In this document: positions 1 to 4,751 of the stretch, one piece after another
How positions within the stretch are numbered: the first letter of the stretch is position 1
Layout of the letters: the number at the start of each line of letters is the position of its first letter
Assembly: GCA_005883245.1 (NCBI GenBank)
Contig: VAXT01000032.1
Coordinates: forward strand, 1-6,205
Source: Actinomycetota bacterium
GTDB taxonomy: Bacteria; Actinomycetota; Thermoleophilia; Gaiellales; Gaiellaceae
DNA length: 6,205 nt
Reading direction: 5' to 3'
The notes under the pieces: model-generated
What the model saw: the letters and a program-made list of their open reading frames with translations, nothing else
Database searches by the model: none
What the model was told of the DNA's origin: nothing
Position numbers and translations under genes: made by a program

Positions 1-236
1 GAGGGCAGGAAGGTGTCCTGCGGCGGGTGGCCGAGCTCCCCGAGCGCGTACCAGTGCTGTCCCCCCGGAGGCAGCGAGAGCGGCCCGCGCGGAGTCACGC
101 CGTGCAGGCGACGCTCCGGGTCGAGCGCGTCGAGCAGCGGGAAGAGGTCGTTCTCGTCGGTGCCGCGCCCGTGGAAGAGGACGAGCGCGCCGTCCGGGTC
201 CCCCGCGGCCGGGCGGGTTCTCGATTCCAGGCTCAG
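1..236 (-). CDS. Alpha/beta hydrolase, phospholipase/carboxylesterase family (partial, runs off left edge)
   Basis: This is the N-terminal 78 codons of a serine hydrolase related to MhqD and to bacterial phospholipase/carboxylesterases; the catalytic Ser-Asp-His lie outside the window. Counting from the proposed start, the first beta strand and oxyanion motif read ALVLFHGRGTDENDL (residues 17-31), followed by a TPRGPL stretch and GGQHWY, both usual for the family. No ATG, GTG or TTG lies in frame upstream near the motif. The best start is CTG at 236-234, which overlaps the stop of the preceding dioxygenase gene as CTGA and gives an N-terminus (MSLESRTRPAAG) of normal length. The overlap implies translational coupling in one operon. 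In Bacillus subtilis similar hydrolases and dioxygenases are both in the MhqR regulon (quinone and catechol stress), so a role in handling ring-cleavage or quinone products is likely. Family assignment is fairly sure; start codon and substrate are inferred. Confidence 0.7.
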   Translation of the reverse strand, partial: MSLESRTRPAAGDPDGALVLFHGRGTDENDLFPLLDALDPERRLHGVTPRGPLSLPPGGQHWYALGELGHPPQDTFLP

Positions 237-1156
237 CGGGCGGCCCAGGCCTCGCGCGGGTTCGTGATCGGCGTCAGGACGGGCTCGACCTGCTCGCGGA
301 GATGCTCGAAGTCGGGTGGGAGCGAGAGGCGCTCGCCGAGGGATTCGAGCGGCTCGTCGGTCGTGAAGCCCGGCCCGATGGTCGCGATCTCGAACAGGAC
401 CCCGCTCGGCTCGCGGAAGTAGATCGACTTGAAGTAGAAGCGGTCGATCACCGGGGTCGGCCGGCCGCCGCCTTCGATCACGCGCTCGCGCCAGGCCTCG
501 TGTTCCTCCGGGGTCGAGGCCCAGGCGACGTGGTGGACGGTGCCCGCGCCCGGGATGCCTGCCTGGTCGGTCGTGTCGTACAGGTAGAGGCCACCGCGCT
601 GATCGCCGCGGGCTTCGAAGCCGCTCTCGGCGCTCTGGGTGAACTCGAGCGACCCTTCGAGGAACGAGCGGCTCGCCTCCGGATCGCGCGTGAAGGCGCG
701 CACGTGGTCGAAGCCCTGGATGCGGTGCTCGGCGGGAATCTCCGGGCTCTCGGCAGTCAAGGGCTCGTCGCCCGTCTCGGCAACGACCAGCTCGAGGCCG
801 AGACCCTCGGGATCGCTGAAGGTCAGGCGCTGGTCGCCGCGTGAGACCGAGACGCCTTCCCGCTCGAGGCGCTCCGCCCAGAGGTCGAGCGCCTCTTCGG
901 AACCGACGCGGAAGGCGACCTGGTGCACCATCCCGGCTCCTGCACGTCCCCGCTGCGCGCCCGGGTACTCGAAGAACGTGATGTCCGCGCCCGCGGAACC
1001 GCGCTCGTCCGCGTAGAAGAGGTGGTAGACGGTCGGGTCGTCCTGGTTGACGGTCTTCTTGACCAGGCGTAGGCCGAGGACGCGCACATAGAAGTCGACG
1101 TTGCCCGGCGCGTCGCCGGTGATCGCAGTGACGTGGTGGATTCCCTCGAGGCGCAT
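233..1156 (-). CDS. Ring-cleaving dioxygenase, VOC superfamily (PcpA/MhqO-like)
   Basis: This is a 307-residue, two-module vicinal-oxygen-chelate protein resembling PcpA (2,6-dichlorohydroquinone 1,2-dioxygenase) and MhqO/MhqA. Enzymes of this type use Fe(II) to open hydroquinone or catechol rings in the cytoplasm. Module 1 begins GIHHVTAITGD and runs to about residue 128; module 2 covers about 146-262. By comparison with PcpA (His11, His227, Glu276), the metal ligands should be His8, His209 (in GTVHHVAWAS) and Glu256 (in GVLFEIAT); all three are present. The C-terminal signature GPGFTTDEPLESLGERL and the total length are normal for the family. The ATG at 1156 is supported by AGGGAG five bases upstream (complement of 1162-1167) and by the metal-binding histidine so close to the N-terminus. 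It is the first gene of an operon with the alpha/beta hydrolase and is divergent from the PAS gene. The exact substrate cannot be read from sequence. Confidence 0.9.
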   Translation of the reverse strand: MRLEGIHHVTAITGDAPGNVDFYVRVLGLRLVKKTVNQDDPTVYHLFYADERGSAGADITFFEYPGAQRGRAGAGMVHQVAFRVGSEEALDLWAERLEREGVSVSRGDQRLTFSDPEGLGLELVVAETGDEPLTAESPEIPAEHRIQGFDHVRAFTRDPEASRSFLEGSLEFTQSAESGFEARGDQRGGLYLYDTTDQAGIPGAGTVHHVAWASTPEEHEAWRERVIEGGGRPTPVIDRFYFKSIYFREPSGVLFEIATIGPGFTTDEPLESLGERLSLPPDFEHLREQVEPVLTPITNPREAWAAR

Positions 1157-1200
1157 GACGGCTCCCTGGTCGCTTTCGGTCCAGAGAACCTACCGTCCGT

Positions 1201-1223
1201 CAGCCGGGCTACGCGGCCGGCTG
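1201..1223. repeat. Inverted repeat in the divergent intergenic region
   Basis: CAGCCGG (1201-1207) and CCGGCTG (1217-1223) are perfect 7-base inverted arms around a 9-base centre. The repeat lies between the divergently transcribed dioxygenase operon and PAS gene, about 45 bases before the dioxygenase start and 28 before the PAS start. The centre-to-centre distance of 16 bp is compatible with a dimeric regulator binding neighbouring grooves, so an operator acting on one or both promoters is possible. A chance match in GC-rich DNA is also possible. No regulator gene adjoins it in this window. Confidence 0.35.
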
Positions 1224-1236
1224 GTGGTGCGACGTG

Positions 1237-1242
1237 CATAGT
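1237..1242 (+). promoter_or_regulatory. Possible -10 element for the PAS gene (leaderless start)
   Basis: CATAGT matches the TATAAT consensus at four of six positions and is among the most AT-rich hexamers in the region. It begins 14 bases before the GTG at 1251, so a transcript would start at or within a few bases of that codon. No Shine-Dalgarno is visible before the GTG, which fits leaderless translation, common in Actinomycetota. No recognisable -35 box is present at 16-18 bases, so the call is weak. Confidence 0.3.
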
Positions 1243-1250
1243 CTTCTCCG

Positions 1251-1646
1251 GTGGCCACCGCTCGCTCGAAGCATCTGGTCCTCATCCTTGCCCGTGAGCT
1301 CGCGTCGAACCTCGCCACGCCGACGCTGATCGCGGATGCGGAGGGCACGCTCGTCTTCTTCAACGATGCGGCGGAGGAGATCGTCGGGCGAGGGTTCTCC
1401 GAGATCGGGGAGATGCCGATGGACGAATTCTCGGCGAGCTTCACGCCCCGCACCCGGAACCACGCACCCCTGGCCGATGAGCGTCGGCCGACCCGGATCG
1501 CGCTCGAGGAACGGCGCGCCGCACACGAGCAGCTGTGGGTCCTGAGCCGGGACGGCGTCGACCGGCAGGTTGCGATCACCGCGTTCCCGCTCTTCGCCGA
1601 GGCGGACGAGTTCGTCGGGATCGTCGGAATCTTCTGGCGGGAGTAG
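1251..1646 (+). CDS. Small PAS-domain protein
   Basis: This 131-residue protein is essentially a single PAS fold. The core begins at about residue 24 with PTLIADAEGTLVFFNDAAEEIVG, the typical strand-strand-helix pattern with the conserved FFN/A motif. It continues through a variable middle (about 55-92) and ends with the strands LWVLSRDG, RQVAITAFPLF and FVGIVGIFWRE. No output domain, membrane segment or ligand-specific residue can be identified, so it is either a free-standing sensor or a partner of the next gene. The GTG at 1251 is the first possible start after an in-frame TAG at 1239-1241; there is no clear ribosome site. The stop at 1646 lies 13 bases before the MBL-fold gene, indicating co-transcription. 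PAS identity is confident from pattern; ligand and signalling partner are unknown. Confidence 0.8.
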   Translation: MATARSKHLVLILARELASNLATPTLIADAEGTLVFFNDAAEEIVGRGFSEIGEMPMDEFSASFTPRTRNHAPLADERRPTRIALEERRAAHEQLWVLSRDGVDRQVAITAFPLFAEADEFVGIVGIFWRE

Positions 1647-1659
1647 GTTTGGAGACGGC

Positions 1660-2511
1660 ATGCGCGTGAGGATCTGGGGTTGCCGCGGCTCTGTGCCCAC
1701 GCCCGGGCCGCAGACCGTGCGCTGTGGCGGGAACACGTCGTGCATCGAGATCTCGCTGGACGACGGCACCGTGTTCGTGCTCGACGCGGGAACGGGGATC
1801 CGGGAGCTCGGGAACCAGCTGGCGGAGAACGGCGTCAAGCACGTGCACCTCATGCTCACGCACCTGCACCTCGACCACCTCGAAGGCCTCCGGTTCTTCG
1901 CCCCGCTCTTCGACCCCGAGTCGACGATCGACCTCTGGGGGCCGCGCTCGCCGGTCGTGACGCTCAAGGAGCGGATCCGGCGCTCGTTCTCACCACCGCT
2001 CTTCCCAATCGATCTCATGGACACTCCGGGCCGGGTGAACTTCCACGAGCTTCCGAAGACGCAGTGGCGGATCGGCGAGGCCAGGCTCATCGCGAGCCTG
2101 ATCGTCCATCCCGGTCCCACGGTCGGCTACCGGATCGAGGCCGATGGCTCGAGCGTCGCGTACATCCCCGACCACGAGCCGGCTCTGACCGGCGACTTCG
2201 CCCGGCGGTCGCGCGACTGGATCTCGGGCGGCTCGATCGCCGAGGACGTCGATCTGCTCCTCCACGACGCCCAGTACTTCGAGGAGGAGTACGACGGGCG
2301 TCTCGGCTGGGGTCACTCGAGCGTCGACAGCGCGATGGCGTACGCGGACGCGGTCGGGGCCCGGCGGGTCGTGCTCTTCCACCACGACCCGACCCATTCG
2401 GACGAGACCATGGAGCGGCTCGAGGCGGAGGCGCGCTCGCTCGGCTCGAACACGCACGATCCGCCCATCGTCGCCCGCGAAGGGATGGTGCTCGAGCTTC
2501 CGAGCCGCTGA
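1660..2511 (+). CDS. MBL-fold metallohydrolase (lactamase_B_2 type, possible phosphodiesterase)
   Basis: This 283-residue cytoplasmic protein has a complete binuclear metal-site set: THLHLDH (residues 67-73, the HxHxDH motif), His150 in IVHPGPT, Asp171/His172 in YIPDHEP, His219 in GWGHSS and His241/242 in LFHHDPTHSD. The N-terminus MRVRIWGCRGSVPTPGP and the RCGGNTSC motif (21-28) are typical of a widespread bacterial group related to RNase Z, PhnP-type cyclic phosphodiesterases and other Lactamase_B_2 enzymes. Hydrolysis of a phosphodiester is therefore the favoured activity; substrate is not determinable. The ATG at 1660 is chosen because GGAGA (1651-1655) lies just upstream and the conserved motif starts at residue 5; an in-frame extension upstream lies inside the PAS gene. 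It forms an operon with the PAS gene and ends 5 bases from the convergent NlpC/P60 gene. Confidence 0.9.
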   Translation: MRVRIWGCRGSVPTPGPQTVRCGGNTSCIEISLDDGTVFVLDAGTGIRELGNQLAENGVKHVHLMLTHLHLDHLEGLRFFAPLFDPESTIDLWGPRSPVVTLKERIRRSFSPPLFPIDLMDTPGRVNFHELPKTQWRIGEARLIASLIVHPGPTVGYRIEADGSSVAYIPDHEPALTGDFARRSRDWISGGSIAEDVDLLLHDAQYFEEEYDGRLGWGHSSVDSAMAYADAVGARRVVLFHHDPTHSDETMERLEAEARSLGSNTHDPPIVAREGMVLELPSR

Positions 2512-2516
2512 GCGCT

Positions 2517-3059
2517 CTAGCGGACGCGCCGCGCAGCGTCGAGCGCGCTGCCGTACCCGGATCCGGCGAGCCTGACGACCTGCACGCGCTCTCCCGTGTG
2601 TGGAGCGTGGACCATCCGGCCATGGCCGATGTACAGCCCGACGTGGCCGTTCCCGTAGAAGAAGAGGAGGTCGCCGGGCCTGAGCCGCGACATGCGAACG
2701 GGACGGCCCTCGCCCGCGAGCGCGTACGAGCTGTGCGGGAGCGCGACCCCAACCCGTCCGTACGCCCAGTACACGAGCCCCGAGCAGTCGAAGCCGGCGT
2801 ACGGTGACGTCCCTCCCCAGCGGTAGGGCACGCCGACCGCCCTGAGCGCAATCCTCGCCGCGCGGTCGCCGAGTGTCCGCTTCCTGTGCTGGACGTGTCT
2901 CCGCGGGTGGCGTTTCTCGATCGTCGGGCGCAGCGGGACGGGCCTCCGGGCGTGAGCGCTCGTGCCGGCATCGACGGAGCCCGGGGTCGCGGTCACACAC
3001 GCGAACGCGCTCACGGCGAACGCGAGCGCGAGCAGACGGCTGCGGAAGGGGTTCGGCAT
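2517..3059 (-). CDS. Secreted NlpC/P60 family peptidoglycan peptidase
   Basis: This 180-residue cysteine peptidase should act outside the membrane on cell-wall peptides (gamma-D-glutamyl-diamino acid type cleavage). The N-terminus has basic residues and a hydrophobic stretch (about 8-22), with a likely signal peptidase site near VTA (22-24). Cys21 makes a lipoprotein conceivable, but A-F-A before it is not a good lipobox. A basic, histidine-rich linker (about 36-62) leads to the catalytic domain (63-180). The catalytic cysteine is Cys92 in FDCSGLVYWAY; the histidines are His139 in GNGHVGLYIG and His151 in MVHAPHTG. YRWGG (79-83) and LRPGDLLFF (127-135) are family signatures. The ATG at 3059 is preferred because it places the signal peptide at the N-terminus; the same frame is open up to 3476, but the extra translation is Arg/Pro-rich and not protein-like. 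No strong ribosome site is seen. It converges with the MBL gene at a 5-base gap, leaving no room for a terminator. Confidence 0.9.
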   Translation of the reverse strand: MPNPFRSRLLALAFAVSAFACVTATPGSVDAGTSAHARRPVPLRPTIEKRHPRRHVQHRKRTLGDRAARIALRAVGVPYRWGGTSPYAGFDCSGLVYWAYGRVGVALPHSSYALAGEGRPVRMSRLRPGDLLFFYGNGHVGLYIGHGRMVHAPHTGERVQVVRLAGSGYGSALDAARRVR

Positions 3060-3133
3060 TCGGCGAGCGGGTCGTCGGGCTGCGGAAAGAGACGTGGGCG
3101 GCGCAGCCCTGGCCTGTTCGTGACCGACGGACC

Positions 3134-3265
3134 CTAGACAGGAGCGCTCGTCTGGCCTCCCTCGGAAGGGGGGTTCGACACAACGTGGTCGGTGCGCACC
3201 TCCTCGCCGAGCGCCTCGGGCCGGACACGGGTGATCGTGACGCTCGCGGTCGACTCCGGGTTCAC
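3134..3265 (-). CDS. Candidate small ORF or gene remnant, 43 residues
   Basis: I do not recognise this sequence. Reading from GTG at 3265 to TAG at 3136-3134 gives VNPESTASVTITRVRPEALG at the start and ends SAPV. Its first 27 codons nearly all end in G or C, as in the real genes around it, while the competing frames over the same DNA give Arg/Pro/His-rich translations. The frame stays open upstream of 3265 to about 3355, again with plausible residues (SANGLSLRYV), but holds no ATG, GTG or TTG there, only CTG. The ribosome site before the GTG is poor. It may therefore be a short gene with a weak start, the 3' remnant of a decayed gene, or a composition artefact. It has no clear domain, signal peptide or membrane segment and lies upstream of, and on the same strand as, the NlpC/P60 gene. 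Confidence 0.25.
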   Translation of the reverse strand: MNPESTASVTITRVRPEALGEEVRTDHVVSNPPSEGGQTSAPV

Positions 3266-3298
3266 GTACCTGAGCGACAGCCCATTCGCCGATCTCGC

Positions 3299-3326
3299 CT
3301 GACGGAGGCCTCCTGAGTCGTATAAC
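3299..3326 (+). promoter_or_regulatory. Promoter of the PLDc_N-SHOCT gene with palindrome in its spacer
   Basis: CTGACG (3299-3304) matches the -35 consensus at four of six bases and TATAAC (3321-3326) matches the -10 at five of six, with a 16-bp spacer. It is the best sigma70-like promoter in the window. A transcript would begin near 3333, giving a leader of about 27 bases that includes the ribosome site. The spacer contains the perfect 10-bp palindrome GGAGGCCTCC (3304-3313), touching the -35 box, so a repressor bound there would block polymerase. Confidence 0.6.
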
Positions 3327-3347
3327 GTCGCCGCACAACGCGACTGC

Positions 3348-3353
3348 AGGAGG
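3348..3353 (+). promoter_or_regulatory. Strong Shine-Dalgarno deciding a TTG start
   Basis: AGGAGG at 3348-3353 is a full match to the anti-Shine-Dalgarno and lies six bases before the TTG at 3360. This spacing selects TTG as the start of the PLDc_N-SHOCT gene, since the next in-frame methionine falls at codon 15, inside the first membrane segment. Confidence 0.75.
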
Positions 3354-3359
3354 GCTCAA

Positions 3360-3752
3360 TTGCTTGCTTCGGACTATCCGTTCCTCGACGTCCTGTGGAC
3401 GATGTTCATCTTCTTCCTCTGGATCGTCTGGTTCTGGCTCCTCTTCACGGTCTTCGTCGACGTCTTCCGCCGGCACGACATCAAGGGAGGAAAGAAGACG
3501 CTCTGGCTGATCTTCGTGATCATCCTGCCGTTCCTGGGCGTCTTCATCTACATCATCACGCAGAACGACGGCATGACCCAGCGCAATCTCGACCGCGCCA
3601 AGGCTCAGCAGGCGCAGTTCGACAAGTACGTCCGTGAGAGCGCGGGCGGCGGCGCAGCCACCGAGATCGCCAATGCCAAGCAGCTGCTCGACCAGGGCGC
3701 GATCTCGCAGGCCGAGTTCGACGCCATCAAGCAGAAGGCGCTGAGCTCCTGA
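3360..3752 (+). CDS. Two-TM membrane protein with PLDc_N-like region and C-terminal SHOCT domain
   Basis: The product is 130 residues. Hydrophobic segments at about 10-33 (rich in Trp, Phe and Leu) and 47-67 are two transmembrane helices separated by a short basic loop (RRHDIKGGKK), the layout of the PLDc_N (phospholipase D nuclease N-terminal) module. A charged helix (about 74-93) and a Gly/Ala hinge (95-100) lead to a SHOCT motif at about 102-128 (AKQLLDQGAISQAEFDAIKQ), with the usual 'G-I/Y-S-x-x-E-F' core. SHOCT is a short C-terminal domain thought to mediate oligomerisation or partner binding. No phospholipase catalytic domain is present, so this is not an enzyme. The combination is common in actinobacteria as an uncharacterised membrane protein. 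It appears monocistronic, with its own promoter upstream and a hairpin 45 bases after its stop. The domain call is confident; function is unknown. Confidence 0.88.
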   Translation: MLASDYPFLDVLWTMFIFFLWIVWFWLLFTVFVDVFRRHDIKGGKKTLWLIFVIILPFLGVFIYIITQNDGMTQRNLDRAKAQQAQFDKYVRESAGGGAATEIANAKQLLDQGAISQAEFDAIKQKALSS

Positions 3753-3759
3753 GGCCCGG

Positions 3760-3771
3760 CGTCAGCTGACG
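3760..3771. repeat. Perfect 12-bp palindrome after the SHOCT gene
   Basis: CGTCAGCTGACG is a perfect palindrome starting eight bases after the stop of the SHOCT gene. With no loop it cannot form a stable RNA hairpin, so a DNA-binding site for a dimer is the more natural reading. It lies about 135 bases before the likely start of the amidotransferase transcript, far for a bacterial operator, so chance is also plausible. Confidence 0.3.
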
Positions 3772-3796
3772 TAATCACGACCCAGAGCACGATGTC

Positions 3797-3830
3797 CAGG
3801 AGGGCGAGCGGCTCCATGCTCGTCCTCCTG
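3797..3830 (+). terminator. Strong 13-bp hairpin, likely terminator of the SHOCT gene
   Basis: The arms 3797-3809 (CAGGAGGGCGAGC) and 3818-3830 (GCTCGTCCTCCTG) pair over 13 positions with one G-U wobble as plus-strand RNA, enclosing an 8-base loop. It begins 45 bases after the stop of the SHOCT gene and is GC-rich. No T-run follows, but U-less hairpins are often taken as terminators in actinobacteria. The left arm includes AGGAGGG and an ATG straddles the loop and right arm (3816-3818), so a translation-control role for a tiny ORF is an alternative. Structure is seen directly; function is inferred. Confidence 0.55.
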
Positions 3831-3846
3831 ACCCTGGCCGCCGGCT

Positions 3847-3866
3847 CGGGGATGAACCGGGGATGA
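3847..3866 (+). repeat. Two 9-bp direct repeats, 11-bp period, upstream of the amidotransferase gene
   Basis: CGGGGATGA occurs at 3847-3855 and again at 3858-3866, two bases apart, so the copies lie one helical turn from each other. They lie roughly 50-70 bases upstream of the likely transcription start near 3919. A tandem site of this period is the usual layout for a dimeric OmpR/PhoB-type response regulator. The downstream promoter lacks a recognisable -35 box, which fits activation. A further tandem pair ATCCAG-ATCCAG (3884-3895) covers the -35 area. Confidence 0.4.
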
Positions 3867-3905
3867 CGGCCGCGGCACAACGCATCCAGATCCAGCCCGG
3901 ACGCG

Positions 3906-3911
3906 TAGAGT
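3906..3911 (+). promoter_or_regulatory. Possible -10 element of the amidotransferase gene (leaderless)
   Basis: TAGAGT fits the TAnnnT pattern and begins 15 bases before the ATG at 3921, so the transcript should start within about three bases of the start codon. No Shine-Dalgarno is present in the bases between them. A canonical -35 is missing at 16-18 bases upstream. Spacing resembles that of the PAS gene. Confidence 0.4.
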
Positions 3912-3920
3912 CCTAACGCG

Positions 3921-4751
3921 ATGTGCCGCTGGCTCGCCTATTCGGGGTCGCCGATCAAGCTCGAGGAGCTGCTCCTCAAGCGCGACCACTCGTTGATCGA
4001 CCAGAGCCTGCACTCGAGGATGGGCGCGACGACGACGAACGGCGACGGCTTCGGCGTCGGCTGGTACGGCGAGGACGAGACGCCACGGGTTTACCGCAGC
4101 ACCCATCCCGCGTGGAACGACCGCAACCTGAAGGAGCTTGCGTCCGGGATCTCGTCGCCGCTCTTCTTCGCGCACATCCGCGCCTCCACAGGCTCGGCGA
4201 TCCAGGAGACGAACACGCACCCGTTCCGTTACGGGAACTGGCTCTGGATGCACAACGGGCTGATCCGCGAGTTCCCAAAGGTGCATCGCGAGCTCGTGAA
4301 CAAGATCGACGACTCGCTCTTCAACTCGATCGAGGGGACGACCGACTCGGAGACGATGTTCTACCTCGCGCTCACGTTCGGCCTCGAAAGCGACCCGGTG
4401 GGGGCGGTGGAGCAGATGGTCGGCGTCGTCGAGGAGACCGGGCAGCGGCACGAGATCGAGCACCCGCTCCAGATGACGATCGCGACCACGGACGGCACTT
4501 CGATCTGGGCGTTCCGCTACTCGAGCGAGGGCGACTCGCGGTCGCTCTGGTTCAGCACGCGGATGGACGAGCTGAAGCTGCTCTACCCGGCCATTCACGA
4601 GCTCGAGAACCTCTCCGACGAGACGAGGGTGGTCGTCTCGGAGCCGCTCGGAGACCTACCCGGTGTCTGGAACGAGGCGCCGGAGTCGCACTACGGGATC
4701 GTGCAGCCGGGCACCGACAAGCTCGGCCCGTTCATGCCCCGGCGCCCGTAG
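3921..4751 (+). CDS. Class II (Ntn-type) glutamine amidotransferase
   Basis: This 276-residue protein is a stand-alone glutaminase-type domain of the YafJ/EgtC-like group. It hydrolyses glutamine, or an amide-like substrate, using an N-terminal cysteine. Cys2 in MCRWLAYSG becomes the nucleophile after methionine removal, which fixes the start at 3921. Other class II features are NGDGFGVGWYG (40-50), the AHIRAST arginine (Arg87), NTHPF (98-102), the oxyanion-forming HNG (111-113) and the TTDSE aspartate (Asp142). No synthetase or acceptor domain follows, so its ammonia acceptor or alternative substrate is unknown. EgtC removes glutamate in ergothioneine synthesis, but no egtB or egtD neighbour is in the window, so that role is not supported here. 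It appears to be transcribed alone and leaderless. Its last 20 bases overlap the end of the minus-strand TPR gene tail-to-tail. Confidence 0.9.
   Translation: MCRWLAYSGSPIKLEELLLKRDHSLIDQSLHSRMGATTTNGDGFGVGWYGEDETPRVYRSTHPAWNDRNLKELASGISSPLFFAHIRASTGSAIQETNTHPFRYGNWLWMHNGLIREFPKVHRELVNKIDDSLFNSIEGTTDSETMFYLALTFGLESDPVGAVEQMVGVVEETGQRHEIEHPLQMTIATTDGTSIWAFRYSSEGDSRSLWFSTRMDELKLLYPAIHELENLSDETRVVVSEPLGDLPGVWNEAPESHYGIVQPGTDKLGPFMPRRP

Larger units (their letters stand above)
3060..3359. other. Intergenic region of 300 bases
   Basis: No confidently assignable gene lies between the divergent NlpC/P60 and PLDc_N-SHOCT genes. The right end (3299-3359) holds the promoter and Shine-Dalgarno of the SHOCT gene. 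The middle (about 3134-3300) has a minus-strand frame with strongly coding-like third positions, described separately. The remaining part (3060-3133) should contain the NlpC/P60 promoter and leader; TAGGGT on the minus strand near 3133-3138 resembles a -10 box but has no -35 partner. Confidence 0.6.

Noticed and set aside
1209..2120. 303-codon minus-strand frame opposite the PAS and MBL genes
   Set aside because: It lies antisense to two genes with recognisable domains and complete motifs; its own translation has no family pattern.
1680..2807. 375-codon plus-strand frame across the MBL and NlpC/P60 genes
   Set aside because: Arg/Ala/Pro-rich shadow of GC-rich coding DNA; it spans a convergent gene boundary.
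3161..3177. CCTCCC...GGGGGG hairpin as a terminator
   Set aside because: Six pairs including a wobble and no U-run; too weak, and no gene ends there.
3060..3476. N-terminal extension of the NlpC/P60 protein to 3476
   Set aside because: The extension is low-complexity and charged, overlaps the SHOCT gene, and would bury the signal peptide in mid-protein.
3921..4751. EgtC of ergothioneine biosynthesis
   Set aside because: The fold fits, but none of the other egt genes is nearby and the family is broad.
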